Positions 52,247-60,738 of a stretch of DNA of 64,000 nt are shown here, one piece after another. This DNA is from Acidimicrobiales bacterium. Lineage in GTDB: Bacteria; Actinomycetota; Acidimicrobiia; Acidimicrobiales; SKKL01. Made by a program: the position numbers and the translations under genes. Positions within the stretch are counted from its first letter, which is position 1. Every line of letters begins with the position of its first letter. The notes below the pieces were generated by a model that did no database searches, was not told the DNA's origin, and worked only from the letters and a program-made list of their open reading frames with translations. Location: contig JAXHLR010000005.1 in NCBI GenBank assembly GCA_034521975.1, positions 434,001 to 498,000 on the forward strand. Reading direction: 5' to 3'.

Positions 52247-53140
52247 GTGGCCAAGGTCGACTACATCGCCCGCGAGACCGGGCACAACCTCCTCCGCAAC
52301 ATCAGCCTCACGCTGGCATCGATGGTCACCGTCGCGGTGTCGCTGTCGCTGGTCGGTTCGGCGCTGTTGCTCCGCCAGGGGGTGCAGAACGCCACCGCCC
52401 GGTGGGAGGGCGGCATCGAGTTCATCGTCTTCATCAACCCCGAGGCCGAACCGGTCCAGGAGCAGGCGGTCCGTGAGGCGCTCGAATCGAGCCCCGCCGT
52501 CGACGAGTGGCACTACGTCACCAAGGACGAAGCCTACGAGGAGTTCGTCGAGCTGTTCAGGAACACCCCCGAGATGATCGACGCGGTGTCGCCGGAGATC
52601 CTGCCGCCGTCGTTCCGGGTGGTGCCCGACAACCCCGACGCCGATGCCATCCGCGCCCTCGGTCAGCAGTTCGAGAACCGGCCTGGTGTGTATCGCGTGG
52701 TGTTCGCCTTCGAGGCGGTGCAGACCCTCCAGCAGCTGTCGCGGCTGATGTCGTTCGCCATCCTCATCGTGGCCGCGGTGCTGCTCTTCGCCGCCGGGCT
52801 GCTCATCCTCAACACCATCCGCATGGCCATGTTCGCCCGACGTCGCGAGATCGAGGTCATGAAGCTGGTGGGCGCCACGAACTGGTTCATCCGCATCCCG
52901 TTCATGCTCGAGGGCCTCATACAGGGAGTGGTGGGCGCGTCGATCGCCGTGGGGTCGGTCGTGGTGCTCAACAACTTCTTCGAGAGCTGGCTGCAGAACA
53001 CCGAGAGCTTCCAGGTCCTGCAGGGGTTCGTCGTCAGCACCAGCGAGCTGGTCGGCACCAGCGTGTTCATCTTCGTGGTGGGCATGCTCGTCGGTGCCAT
53101 CGGCTCTGGCATCGCGGTGAGTCGCTTCCTCGACGTCTGA
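52247..53140 (+). CDS. ftsX: Cell-division permease-like protein FtsX
   Basis: A 297-residue membrane protein with the FtsX layout: N-terminal cytoplasmic stretch (DYIARETGHNLLRN), helix 1 (about 23-45), a large extracytoplasmic loop (about 47-165), and three C-terminal helices. ARRREIEVMKLVGATNWFIRIPFMLEG is the cytoplasmic coupling segment that contacts FtsE. GTG at 52247 with AGGAA just upstream. Confidence 0.95.
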   Translation: MAKVDYIARETGHNLLRNISLTLASMVTVAVSLSLVGSALLLRQGVQNATARWEGGIEFIVFINPEAEPVQEQAVREALESSPAVDEWHYVTKDEAYEEFVELFRNTPEMIDAVSPEILPPSFRVVPDNPDADAIRALGQQFENRPGVYRVVFAFEAVQTLQQLSRLMSFAILIVAAVLLFAAGLLILNTIRMAMFARRREIEVMKLVGATNWFIRIPFMLEGLIQGVVGASIAVGSVVVLNNFFESWLQNTESFQVLQGFVVSTSELVGTSVFIFVVGMLVGAIGSGIAVSRFLDV

Positions 53141-53183
53141 TCTCCCGACAGGCAGCGGCTCCGGGCACAGGAGGGGAGCGACC

Positions 53184-54059
53184 ATGGAGTACCAGCAGAT
53201 CGCCTACGACGTCGAGGACCGGGTGGCAACGGTCATCCTCGACCGGCCCGACCGGCTCAATGCCTTCACCGGCCGGATGGTGCACGAGCTGCTCGACGTG
53301 TTCGACCGCATCGATGCCGACGACGATGTGCGGGCGGTGATCGTGACCGGGCGGGGCAGGGGGTTCTGCGCGGGCGCCGACCTCGGGGCCGGCGGCGACA
53401 CCTTCGACGCCGACGCTCGGCGCCCGAGTGGTGCCGAGGCGGACGAGCCGATGGTCACCGAGCGCGACGGTGGCGGTCGCGTGGCTCTGCGGATCTACGA
53501 CAGCCCCAAGCCGGTGATCGCCGCGGTCAACGGCCCGGCGGTGGGGGTCGGCGTCACCATGACGCTGCCGATGGACATCCGGCTGGCGGCCGACAGCGCC
53601 CGCTTCGGGTTCGTGTTCGCCCGGAGGGGTGTCGTCATGGAGGCGTGCTCGAGCTGGTTCCTGCCTCGACTGGTCGGCATGGGCCAGGCGTCGGAGTGGG
53701 TGCACACCGGGCGGGTGTTCGATGCCGACGAGGCGCGGCGCGGTGGGTTGGTGAACCAGATCCATCCCGAGGAAGAGCTGCTGGGCGCAGCCCGAGACCT
53801 CGCCGTCGAGATCGCCACCGAGACGTCGGCGGCATCGGTCGCGCTCAACCGCCAGATGATGTGGAGGATGCTGGGTGCCGACCATCCCATGGAGGCCCAC
53901 AAGATCGACTCGCGGGCCATGCAACGCATGGGTGCCTCTCCCGATGCCCGTGAGGGTGTCGAGTCGTTTCTGGAGAAGCGCCCGCCCCGGTTCACGATGT
54001 CGGCCGCCACCGACCTGCCCGACCTCTACCCCTGGTGGGACGAGCGACCCTTCGAGTGA
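53184..54059 (+). CDS. Enoyl-CoA hydratase/isomerase family protein
   Basis: A 291-residue crotonase-fold protein. Oxyanion-hole segments are FCAGADLGAGG and the NGPAVGVGVTMTLPMDIRLAA helix, and ARRGVVMEACSSWFLPRLVG carries the usual catalytic-glutamate region. The catalytic Glu at the first position (A-E-G-E in classic hydratases) is not obvious, so it may be an isomerase- or hydrolase-type member. Strong Shine-Dalgarno AGGAGGGG precedes the ATG. Convergent with a thioredoxin-like gene. Confidence 0.87.
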   Translation: MEYQQIAYDVEDRVATVILDRPDRLNAFTGRMVHELLDVFDRIDADDDVRAVIVTGRGRGFCAGADLGAGGDTFDADARRPSGAEADEPMVTERDGGGRVALRIYDSPKPVIAAVNGPAVGVGVTMTLPMDIRLAADSARFGFVFARRGVVMEACSSWFLPRLVGMGQASEWVHTGRVFDADEARRGGLVNQIHPEEELLGAARDLAVEIATETSAASVALNRQMMWRMLGADHPMEAHKIDSRAMQRMGASPDAREGVESFLEKRPPRFTMSAATDLPDLYPWWDERPFE

Positions 54060-54063
54060 TGCG

Positions 54064-54630
54064 CTAGGTCGGTTCGTTGCCGGGCTTCCACTTGATGGAG
54101 CAGCCCATCGACGGTGCCTGGTCGACCGGCACCGGCTCACCGGCGATGACCGCCTTGACCGCGGCGTCGAGGTCGGCGCCGGTCACCGCCACGTCCGATC
54201 CGGGGCGGCTCTCGTCCATCTGGCCCCGGTAGACCAGGCGCAGGTCGCGGTCGAACAGGAAGAAGTCGGGGGTGCACGCGGCCCGATAGTCCTTGGCGAC
54301 CTGCTGGGTCTCGTCGACCAGATAGGGGAAGTCCCAGCCCCAGCCCCTGGCGGCCGCGGCCATCATCTCCGGGGCGTCGTCGGGGTAGGCCTCGGGATCG
54401 TTGCTGTTGATGCCGACCACACCGATGCCCCGGCTCATCCATCGCTGGGTGAGCAGTCCGAGCTCGCGCCCGACGTGCTTCACATACGGGCAGTGGTTGC
54501 ACACGAAGGCGACCAGCAGGCCGTGTTCACCGGCGGCGTCGTCGCGGGTGACCCGGTTGTCGTCGGGGTCGGCCAGGTCGAAGTCGGGGGCGACGGTTCC
54601 GAGATCGAGCATGTGCGAGGTGGCAGCCAT
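54064..54630 (-). CDS. Thioredoxin-like (AhpC/TSA-type) protein
   Basis: A 188-residue peroxiredoxin/TlpA-like fold. LGTVAPDFDLADPDDNRV at the start, then the redox motif CNHC in VAFVCNHCPYVKHV, GINSNDPEAYPDDAPEMM and CTPDFFLFDRDLRLVYRG. The NHCPYVKH pattern marks a widespread group of cytosolic thioredoxin-family proteins of unknown partner. GGAGGA lies about seven bases before the ATG and overlaps the stop of the upstream SDR gene, so the two form an operon. Confidence 0.88.
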   Translation of the reverse strand: MAATSHMLDLGTVAPDFDLADPDDNRVTRDDAAGEHGLLVAFVCNHCPYVKHVGRELGLLTQRWMSRGIGVVGINSNDPEAYPDDAPEMMAAAARGWGWDFPYLVDETQQVAKDYRAACTPDFFLFDRDLRLVYRGQMDESRPGSDVAVTGADLDAAVKAVIAGEPVPVDQAPSMGCSIKWKPGNEPT

Positions 54631-54642
54631 GGGTGATTCCTC

Positions 54643-55623
54643 CTACGGGGTCGGGTCGTCGATGCCGGCCAGGTGGATGAGGCGATCCCACAGTTGGTCG
54701 CGGTGGGCGTCGCCGCTGCGGGTCCACGGCACCTTGTGGGTGGGTCGGGGCTTGCGATCCATCCAGAACCGGCCGCTGTCGAGCTGGTCGGTCGGTGTCG
54801 CCGCCAGCCACACCACGGTGTCGGCACCTTGGTCGGGTGACCGCAACAGCGGCGCGGTGAGCTGATGAAAGCGCGGGAGCGAACGTTCGACACCGGGCGT
54901 GTCGGCCCAGCCGGGGTGCATGGCGTGGGCGGTGATGCCCAGCGGAGCCAGCCGCGTCGCCCACTCCTCGGTCATCAGGACCTGGGCGCGCTTGGCCCGG
55001 GCGTAGGCGGTGCTGCCGCGGTAGTCGTGCTCGCTCTGGAGGTCGTCGATGACGAGCGGCTGGGTGTAGAGGCCCCCAGAGGCGACGGTGATGATGCGCC
55101 CCGCGGCCGCGGCGAGCTGGGGCAACAGCAAGCCGGTGATGAGAAACGGTGCGACGACGTGGACCTGCAGGGTGAGCTCGATGCCGTCGACGGTGACCGT
55201 CCGGTCCTCGGCGAGGAGCCCGGCGTTGTGGACCAGGACGTCGATCGAGTCGACGCTGGCCGACAGCTCGCTGGCCCAGTCCCGCACCGTCGACAGATCG
55301 GCGAGGTCGGCGAGCAGGAAGCTGACATCGTCGTTGCCCGAGGCATCGCCGATCTCCTCCACCGCTGCCTGGCCCTTGGCCTCGTCGCGAACCAGCAACC
55401 AGACCGAGGCGCCGAGTGACGCGAGCCGGGTGGCGGCGGCCTTTCCGAGTCCGGACGATCCACCGGTGACCACGGCGGTCTGTCCCGACATCGAGGGCAG
55501 CTCGGCGGCCCAGACCGTCGACTCTCCCGACCATTCGTCGAGGTAGCGGCGGGTGGCGATGCCGACCCGGGAGAAGCCCAGGACCACGGTCGTGTCGAGG
55601 GCGCTGTCGACGAGATCGGCCAC
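54643..55623 (-). CDS. Short-chain dehydrogenase/reductase (retinol dehydrogenase-like)
   Basis: A 326-residue SDR with an N-terminal extension of about 45 residues before the TGGSSGLGKAAATRLA cofactor motif. Further motifs are LVHNAGLL, the catalytic Ser in ITVASGGLYTQ, and YARAKRAQ (Tyr/Lys intact), then HPGWADTPGV. The profile is that of the oxidoreductases annotated as protochlorophyllide or retinol dehydrogenase-like. Start uncertain: GTG at 55623 or 55641. Divergent from the galK remnant, 46 bases away. Confidence 0.84.
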   Translation of the reverse strand: MADLVDSALDTTVVLGFSRVGIATRRYLDEWSGESTVWAAELPSMSGQTAVVTGGSSGLGKAAATRLASLGASVWLLVRDEAKGQAAVEEIGDASGNDDVSFLLADLADLSTVRDWASELSASVDSIDVLVHNAGLLAEDRTVTVDGIELTLQVHVVAPFLITGLLLPQLAAAAGRIITVASGGLYTQPLVIDDLQSEHDYRGSTAYARAKRAQVLMTEEWATRLAPLGITAHAMHPGWADTPGVERSLPRFHQLTAPLLRSPDQGADTVVWLAATPTDQLDSGRFWMDRKPRPTHKVPWTRSGDAHRDQLWDRLIHLAGIDDPTP

Positions 55624-55669
55624 ATGACGGTCGGTTCCCACCTGATCAGGATGCCGCGAGAATGGCCGG

Positions 55670-56170
55670 ATGCACCTGACCGCGCACGCTCCCGGCCGGG
55701 TGAACCTCATCGGCGACCACACCGACCACACCGGGGGTCTGGTCCTGCCGATGGCCATCGACCTGGGGGTGACCGTCCAGGGCCGCCCTGGGGGCGACCG
55801 GGTCGAGCTGGTCAGCGACCTCGACCCGGCACCCGCGGTGGTTCCAGCCCGTTGAGGTGCCTGCCGGGGCCGAGGTGGTGGTCGTGCACTCGGGCGAGCA
55901 GCGCGCCTTGTCCGACTCCGACTATGGGCAGGTACGGGATCGGTGCGTGTCGGGGGAGGCCGTCGCTTCCGCCCACGTCTCATCGGAGAACCGCCGGGTC
56001 CGGGACGCCGCGACGGCATTGGAGGGCTCTGACCCGGCGAGGGTGGCTGTGTGGTGGCGCTGTGCGAGCCGGGTGCGGTCGGCGAGGTGATCGCCGATCC
56101 CGATGGTGGCGCATGGTCGCGGATCTGGCGGGTCGCGCCGTCGGCCGGGGCGTGGCTCAGGACCGGGTGA
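55670..56170 (+). pseudogene. galK: Galactokinase remnant with internal deletions
   Basis: Three blocks of a galactokinase survive. (1) 55670-55855: an intact N-terminus with the galactose motif PGRVNLIGDHTDHTGGLVLP. (2) From about 55850 in another frame: VPAGAEVVVVHSGEQRALSDSDY, then after a second deletion ENRRVRDAATAL. (3) From about 56042, back in the first frame: GGCVVALCEPGAVGEVI to a stop at 56168-56170, which is the end of motif 3. The ATP-binding motif 2 (GLSSSAS) and about 220 of 380 residues are gone. A decayed gene, not a functional kinase. Its end overlaps the DUF2505 gene. Confidence 0.88.
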
Positions 56171-56648
56171 GCCAGCCGTCGAGCAGCGCGGCCTCGGCGT
56201 CGATCCGGGCTGCGATGGCGGGCACCAACGCCCGTTCGGCCTTGCCGCCCAGGAGCGGTACGCGGACCTTCAGTTCCCCCCGGATGCTGCGTTCGCTTCC
56301 CCCGTCGGTGGCGGTGAGGGCGATGTCGGCCCAGCACGAGATGAGCGACGCGTGGTGGTCGGGTTCGATGGTGAGCTGTCCTGTCACTTCCGAGGCGTCG
56401 ATGCGGTAGGTCTGCACCCAGCTCGGATGCTTCGACCCCAGGACCTGCGCGGCGATGGGATCGAGCGAGCCGTCGTAGGTGAGGCGGGTGGACAACCAGC
56501 TGCTCGTGCTGTCATGGCCGGCTTCGACCACCTCCGCCGCTCCGACGTCGAGGATCTTCACCAACTCGGGAACGAACGTGGGATCGACCATCGCGGCTGC
56601 CACGCGGTCGGGGGCCGTTGCGAACCGGTGCCGGGTGGCGAGCTCCAT
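56157..56648 (-). CDS. DUF2505 family protein (START/SRPBCC-like)
   Basis: A 163-residue protein starting MELATRHRFATAPDRVAAAMVDPTFVPE, which is how SRPBCC-fold proteins begin. It continues with alternating strands (TSSWLSTRLTYDGSL, SEVTGQLTIEPDHHASL, IRGELKVRVPLLGGKAERAL) and a long C-terminal helix, matching the actinobacterial DUF2505 family. Ligand unknown. Its 3' end overlaps the galK remnant by 14 bases. Confidence 0.83.
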   Translation of the reverse strand: MELATRHRFATAPDRVAAAMVDPTFVPELVKILDVGAAEVVEAGHDSTSSWLSTRLTYDGSLDPIAAQVLGSKHPSWVQTYRIDASEVTGQLTIEPDHHASLISCWADIALTATDGGSERSIRGELKVRVPLLGGKAERALVPAIAARIDAEAALLDGWLTRS

Positions 56649-56700
56649 CGGGCGAGTCTCCCACGGCGCATCGGTCCTTGATCGCGAACCCGGCGGCCAA

Positions 56701-56752
56701 TAGCGTTTGGCGACCCGTTCGCTGGACGATGCCAGACCCCCACTGCAAGGAG
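56701..56752 (+). promoter_or_regulatory. Promoter and ribosome-binding site of the small lipoprotein
   Basis: TAGCGT (56701-56706) is a likely -10 and AAGGAG (56747-56752) a ribosome-binding site seven bases before the ATG at 56760. This gene therefore has a conventional leader of about 45 bases. Confidence 0.45.
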
Positions 56753-56759
56753 CTCCCCC

Positions 56760-57128
56760 ATGCGCCGAGTCCGTACCCGAATCACGGCCGTCATCTCGAT
56801 CCCCGTCCTGGCACTTGGACTCATCGCCTGCGGAGACGATGGGGGTGGTGGCGGCGCGGAAGCCGAAGCGAAGAGTGAGCTGAGCGACCTGTTCCTGGGC
56901 GAGGGCGAGATGGAGGCCTTGGGCATGGACCGCGAAGCCGCCGACTGCATGGCCGAGGCCGTCGTCGACGCTGTCGGTGCCGAAACCGTGCTTGCCGCAT
57001 CCGAGGAGGGCGACGGCGACCTCGAGTCCATCGATGATCCCGAGCTCGAACAGGAACTGGGCCTCGCGGTCACCGAAGCCATGTTCGACTGCCTCGACCT
57101 CGACATGGAAGAGCCTCCCGAGGAGTAG
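56760..57128 (+). CDS. Small acidic lipoprotein
   Basis: A 122-residue protein: basic start, hydrophobic stretch, lipobox LIAC with Cys at about position 24, a glycine-rich spacer (GDDGGGGGAE), and a very acidic C-terminal helical domain with two cysteines (DCMAEAVV and DCLDLD). The spacing of the two cysteine-bearing helices resembles small DUF4333-like or helix-hairpin lipoproteins, but I cannot assign a family. A strong hairpin follows. Confidence 0.72.
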   Translation: MRRVRTRITAVISIPVLALGLIACGDDGGGGGAEAEAKSELSDLFLGEGEMEALGMDREAADCMAEAVVDAVGAETVLAASEEGDGDLESIDDPELEQELGLAVTEAMFDCLDLDMEEPPEE

Positions 57129-57149
57129 CGCTCCCCTCGATCTCCACCG

Positions 57150-57177
57150 ACCGGCCGGCCCTGTGGGGCCGGCCGGT
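57150..57177 (+). terminator. Strong terminator-like hairpin
   Basis: Perfect 12-pair stem: A57150 plus CCGGCCGGCCC (57151-57161), loop TGTG (57162-57165), GGGCCGGCCGG (57166-57176) plus T57177. It starts 21 bases after the lipoprotein stop. No U-tract follows. Confidence 0.65.
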
Positions 57178-57300
57178 GCGCGTGCAGGCCTCGGAACCAC
57201 CGAACCCTCATGGTTTCCTCATGACTCTGGGCCTGCTTCGGGAGACGGTGTCGGGAGGCCGGTGAAGGAGCCGGTCGTGACGAACCCTTGGAGGAGCCCC

Positions 57301-58083
57301 ATGACCACCAACCAGGACCTGCTCGTCGACGCGGAAGAGCTGCGTACCGCGGTGCGCAGCAAGTACAGCGACGTCGCCACCAACCCCGATGCCGAGTTCC
57401 ACTTCCAGACCGGTCGACCCCTGGCCGAACGGCTCGGCTACCCGTCCGACATCCTGGCGGCGTTGCCCGACGAGACGATCGCCAGCTTCGCCGGGGTCGA
57501 CAACCCCTTCGCCGCCGGACCCATCCCAGAAGGCTCCCGAGTGGCAGATCTGGGATCAGGCGGCGGGTTCGACTGCCTGGTCGCCAGCCGGATCGTTGGT
57601 CCGGAGGGCCGAGTCGTCGGCGTGGACATGACCCCCGAGATGCTGGAGCGGGCCACCCGCATGGCCGGGCTGGTCGATGCCACCAACGTCGAGTACCGCG
57701 AGGGGATCCTCGAGGACGTTCCCATCGACGCCGGGTGGGCCGATGTGGTGATCAGCAACGGGGTCATCAACCTCGTGGCCGACAAGGCGGTGGTGTTCGC
57801 CGAGGCAGCCAGGATCCTTCGCCCCGGCGGCTGCCTGCAGTTCGCCGACATCGCCGTCGGCGCCGAGGTGCCCGATGCCGCCCGGTGCGACATCGACCTC
57901 TGGACCGACTGCATCGCGGGCGCGCTCTCGGTCGACGATTGGTGCGATCTGATCACCGCGGCGGGCTTCAGCGACGTGGCGGTCGGAATGCCGACCGACA
58001 CCTTCGGCGGCACCAACGGCGAGGATCGCGCCCGTCAGTTCCAGGTCAACGCTCACACCTTCCGGGCCCGCAAGCCAGCCTGA
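57301..58083 (+). CDS. ArsM-like methyltransferase
   Basis: A 260-residue class I SAM methyltransferase: AVRSKYSDVATNPDAEFHFQTGRPLAERLGY, motif I VADLGSGGGFDCLVA, GRVVGVDMTPEMLERA, then IVISNGVINL-like and DCIAGALSVDDWCDLI. The order and cysteines (in GFDCL and DCIAG) resemble arsenite methyltransferases, but no ars genes are nearby and the first ArsM cysteine is not seen, so arsenite may not be the substrate. GGAGGAG (57290-57296) precedes the ATG by four bases. Its 3' end overlaps the next gene by 31 bases. Confidence 0.82.
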   Translation: MTTNQDLLVDAEELRTAVRSKYSDVATNPDAEFHFQTGRPLAERLGYPSDILAALPDETIASFAGVDNPFAAGPIPEGSRVADLGSGGGFDCLVASRIVGPEGRVVGVDMTPEMLERATRMAGLVDATNVEYREGILEDVPIDAGWADVVISNGVINLVADKAVVFAEAARILRPGGCLQFADIAVGAEVPDAARCDIDLWTDCIAGALSVDDWCDLITAAGFSDVAVGMPTDTFGGTNGEDRARQFQVNAHTFRARKPA

Positions 58084-60620
58084 GCAGGCGGGGTTTCCGC
58101 CACGCCGTCACCGGCGTCCTCCGAGCCGTCACCCTCTGAGCCATCGTCGGCGACGAGGTGGCGGCGGAGGCCGTCGATGGCCACCCCGGCCGCCTGGGTG
58201 GGGTTCCAGGCCGCTCCCTGATCGCTGAGCTGCTCGTAGCGGCGTTGTCCGATCCGCTGAACGAGCTCGTCTTCGAGCTGGGTGCGGATGAGTTCGGAGA
58301 TTCCGGTGCGGTAGCCGGTGGCGCGCCGTGATCCCAACAGCCGGCTGGCGGTGTCGGTGTCGCCGTGGTCGGCGAGCAGACGTGCCGCCATCATCGTGTC
58401 GGCGGAGATCAACATCCACATGCCCCGCTCCCGGTACCGCTCGAGGGTCCGGCACAACGTCCGGGCAGCTTTCTCCCGAGGTTGGCCGGGCAGGGTGATC
58501 TGGGTCAGTGTGCTGGCCGCGGCCCCGAGCAGGAGGCGATAGTCGTGGCGCAGCGAGGCGATCACCACCGCCTCGAGCAGCTCACTTGCCCGCTGTGGAT
58601 CGGCGGCACAGAGCTGGAGCCCGGCGAAGAGGCAGTCGAACACGCCGAGGACGCCGTGCTGGGCTCGGTCGGGTCGAACGTCGGTGGTCTCGAGCACGGG
58701 TTCCTGGCGAACCGCGGCGGCGATGGCGACGAAGCCGTCGGCGAACCCCCGCTCCATCCCGATCTCGCCGCGGCTGAGATCGGCAAGGCGTCCGGCGTCG
58801 GCGACGACGCGGTCGAGGTGTCCCTGGTAGTAGTCGCACCACATGGTGGCCAGCACGGTGGCGTGGGACTCGTGCGCGTCCCGGGCCATCTCGGCGAGCT
58901 GCCGCGCCCGGTCCCACTCGCCCCTGTGGGCCAGCATCCGTGCCCACACCGCGAGGGCGTCGGCGGCCAGTCCGTCGGTGGGTCGGTCGCCCAGGTCGGC
59001 CTGGTCGCACCATCTGAGGAGCTCGAAGAGCTGGAACAGCTCGGCGTAGTCGCCGATGGCGGCGACGATGCGCCGGATCGATGTCGTGTCGCCGTCCTCG
59101 TGGGCATAGCCGACCGCCGCCCGAAGGTTGGGCCACGCCGCGTGGGAGGACCGCAGCGCCTCGTCGATGGCCGGGGTCTGGAAGGCGGCGTCGAGGCGCT
59201 CGGTGAGCACGGCGAAGTGAACCACGTGGCGGTGCTTGGATCCGACCGGGTCGGCCAGCTGGGCCGCGGCGAACTCGCGGATCGAGTCCAGAAGATGGAA
59301 TCGCGTGCGGGCGTCGCTCCCGGTCGTCGCGACCACCAGCGAGTTGCTGAGCAGGCGCTCCATCGACTCGATCACATCGAAGGGGTCGGCCCCCGGAAGC
59401 GCCACCGCGGCGACGTCGTCGAGCGAGAAGGTCCCGACGAAGACGCTCAGCTGGGCGAGCAGCTCCCGGTCGTGGTCGTCGAGCGCGTCCCACGACCAGG
59501 CGATGGTGCGGTGGAGCGAGGCGTGCCGGGCGGCATCGGCATCGTCGAGGTTCCCGGTGTCGTCGGGCCCGGTGGTTCGCAGCAGGCGGAAGCGGTCGTC
59601 GAGCAGCCGGAGCATCTCGTCCGGCGACAGGAGGCGTGTCCGGGCCGCCGCCAGCTCGATCGCCAGCGGGATGCCGTCGAGGCGATCGACGAGCTCGTCG
59701 AGGGCAGGGTCGTCGGCAGGGAGGTCCATTCCGGCATCGGCCGCCCTGGCCCGGAAGCACGCCGCGGCATCGCGGTGGGAGAGCGGTTCGAGGACCAGCA
59801 GCGACTCGCCGGGGACCTCGAGGGGTCGGCGGCTCGTCGCCACCACCCGCACGCCGGGGCAGCGATGGATCAGCTCGGTGGCGAAGCGGGCCGCTTCCTC
59901 GACGACATGCTCGCAGCAGTCGAGCACGAGCAGCGCCTCTCGGTCGCCGAGGATGCGCATGATCGACTCTGCCGGCTCGGCATCGCCCTGCTGGCCCTCG
60001 CCCAGGGCGCCCAGCACCACGTTGGCCAGTGCATGAGGCGTTCGCGTGGCGCCGAGCGCGCAGAGGTGGTGGTCGGTGATCCCCAGCGCCGACGGCGCGA
60101 CGTCGAGGAGGAGGGTCGCCAGCGAGGTCTTGCCGACTCCGCCGGTGCCGGTGATCGTCACCAAGCGGTGGTTCGTGATCCGATCGACGAGCCGAGTGAG
60201 GTCGCCCTCCCGGCCGAACAGGGACGTCCCGCTCGCCCCGTTCCAGAGTGGGGCGGCCGGCGACCAGGAGGTTCGGGACGGGGTCGACCCCGTCGGTTCC
60301 GCGTCCGGGTCCTCGACGGTGACCTCGGCGGCGAACCGGTAGCCCACCCGGTGCGCCGTTCGGATGAACCGCTGGGCCTCGCCGTCGTCGCCGACCACCC
60401 GCCGGCACTGCTTGATCTGGGTGGTGAGCGCCGACGCGGTGACGAAGCGGTCTCCCCACACGGTGTCGAGCAGCTCCTCCTTGGGGACGACGCGGTGGCG
60501 CTGCTCGATCAGGTGGGTCAGGACCGCGAACGCCTGGGGCTCCATGTCGACGGGGTGGCCGTCGTCGAGGAGCTCGACGGTGTCGGTGTCGATCGTGAAG
60601 CGGCCGAAGTGGTAGCGCAT
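58053..60620 (-). CDS. Large transcriptional regulator: winged helix + NB-ARC-like ATPase + helical repeats
   Basis: An 855-residue protein. The N-terminal OmpR/PhoB-type winged helix (about 1-100: LTTQIKQCRRVVGDDGE, FIRTAHRVGYRF) is followed by a STAND/NB-ARC-like ATPase with Walker A GTGGVGKTS (158-166), Walker B LLVLDCCEH and VVATSRRPL, and GIPLAIELAAAR. The C-terminal half is TPR-like helices. This is the predicted-ATPase/trans_reg_C group (COG3903-like, related to AfsR) but without a BTAD domain. Probably a signal-gated activator; target unknown. Convergent with the ArsM-like gene. Confidence 0.87.
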   Translation of the reverse strand: MRYHFGRFTIDTDTVELLDDGHPVDMEPQAFAVLTHLIEQRHRVVPKEELLDTVWGDRFVTASALTTQIKQCRRVVGDDGEAQRFIRTAHRVGYRFAAEVTVEDPDAEPTGSTPSRTSWSPAAPLWNGASGTSLFGREGDLTRLVDRITNHRLVTITGTGGVGKTSLATLLLDVAPSALGITDHHLCALGATRTPHALANVVLGALGEGQQGDAEPAESIMRILGDREALLVLDCCEHVVEEAARFATELIHRCPGVRVVATSRRPLEVPGESLLVLEPLSHRDAAACFRARAADAGMDLPADDPALDELVDRLDGIPLAIELAAARTRLLSPDEMLRLLDDRFRLLRTTGPDDTGNLDDADAARHASLHRTIAWSWDALDDHDRELLAQLSVFVGTFSLDDVAAVALPGADPFDVIESMERLLSNSLVVATTGSDARTRFHLLDSIREFAAAQLADPVGSKHRHVVHFAVLTERLDAAFQTPAIDEALRSSHAAWPNLRAAVGYAHEDGDTTSIRRIVAAIGDYAELFQLFELLRWCDQADLGDRPTDGLAADALAVWARMLAHRGEWDRARQLAEMARDAHESHATVLATMWCDYYQGHLDRVVADAGRLADLSRGEIGMERGFADGFVAIAAAVRQEPVLETTDVRPDRAQHGVLGVFDCLFAGLQLCAADPQRASELLEAVVIASLRHDYRLLLGAAASTLTQITLPGQPREKAARTLCRTLERYRERGMWMLISADTMMAARLLADHGDTDTASRLLGSRRATGYRTGISELIRTQLEDELVQRIGQRRYEQLSDQGAAWNPTQAAGVAIDGLRRHLVADDGSEGDGSEDAGDGVAETPPAQAGLRARKV

Positions 60621-60703
60621 GGCGGCCCGGTCGTCGGGGTCTGGGTCACTTCCGAGTGTACGAGGCGGTGGTCTCCGGGGCCGGGGAACGCAACGTGAGC
60701 GGC

Positions 60704-60738
60704 TTGCACCCCTGGCGTTGGTCGACAAGTGTGATCCC
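60704..60738 (+). promoter_or_regulatory. Promoter of the fused acyl-CoA dehydrogenase gene
   Basis: TTGCAC (60704-60709), a 17-base spacer, AAGTGT (60727-60732), then six bases to ATG 60739. This is one of the few sites with both a -35-like and a -10-like element, and it again gives a leaderless start. Confidence 0.45.

Noticed and set aside
55857-56090. An independent small gene of 77 codons
   Set aside because: Its residues match the middle of galactokinase and it lies between galK N- and C-terminal blocks, so it is part of the pseudogene.
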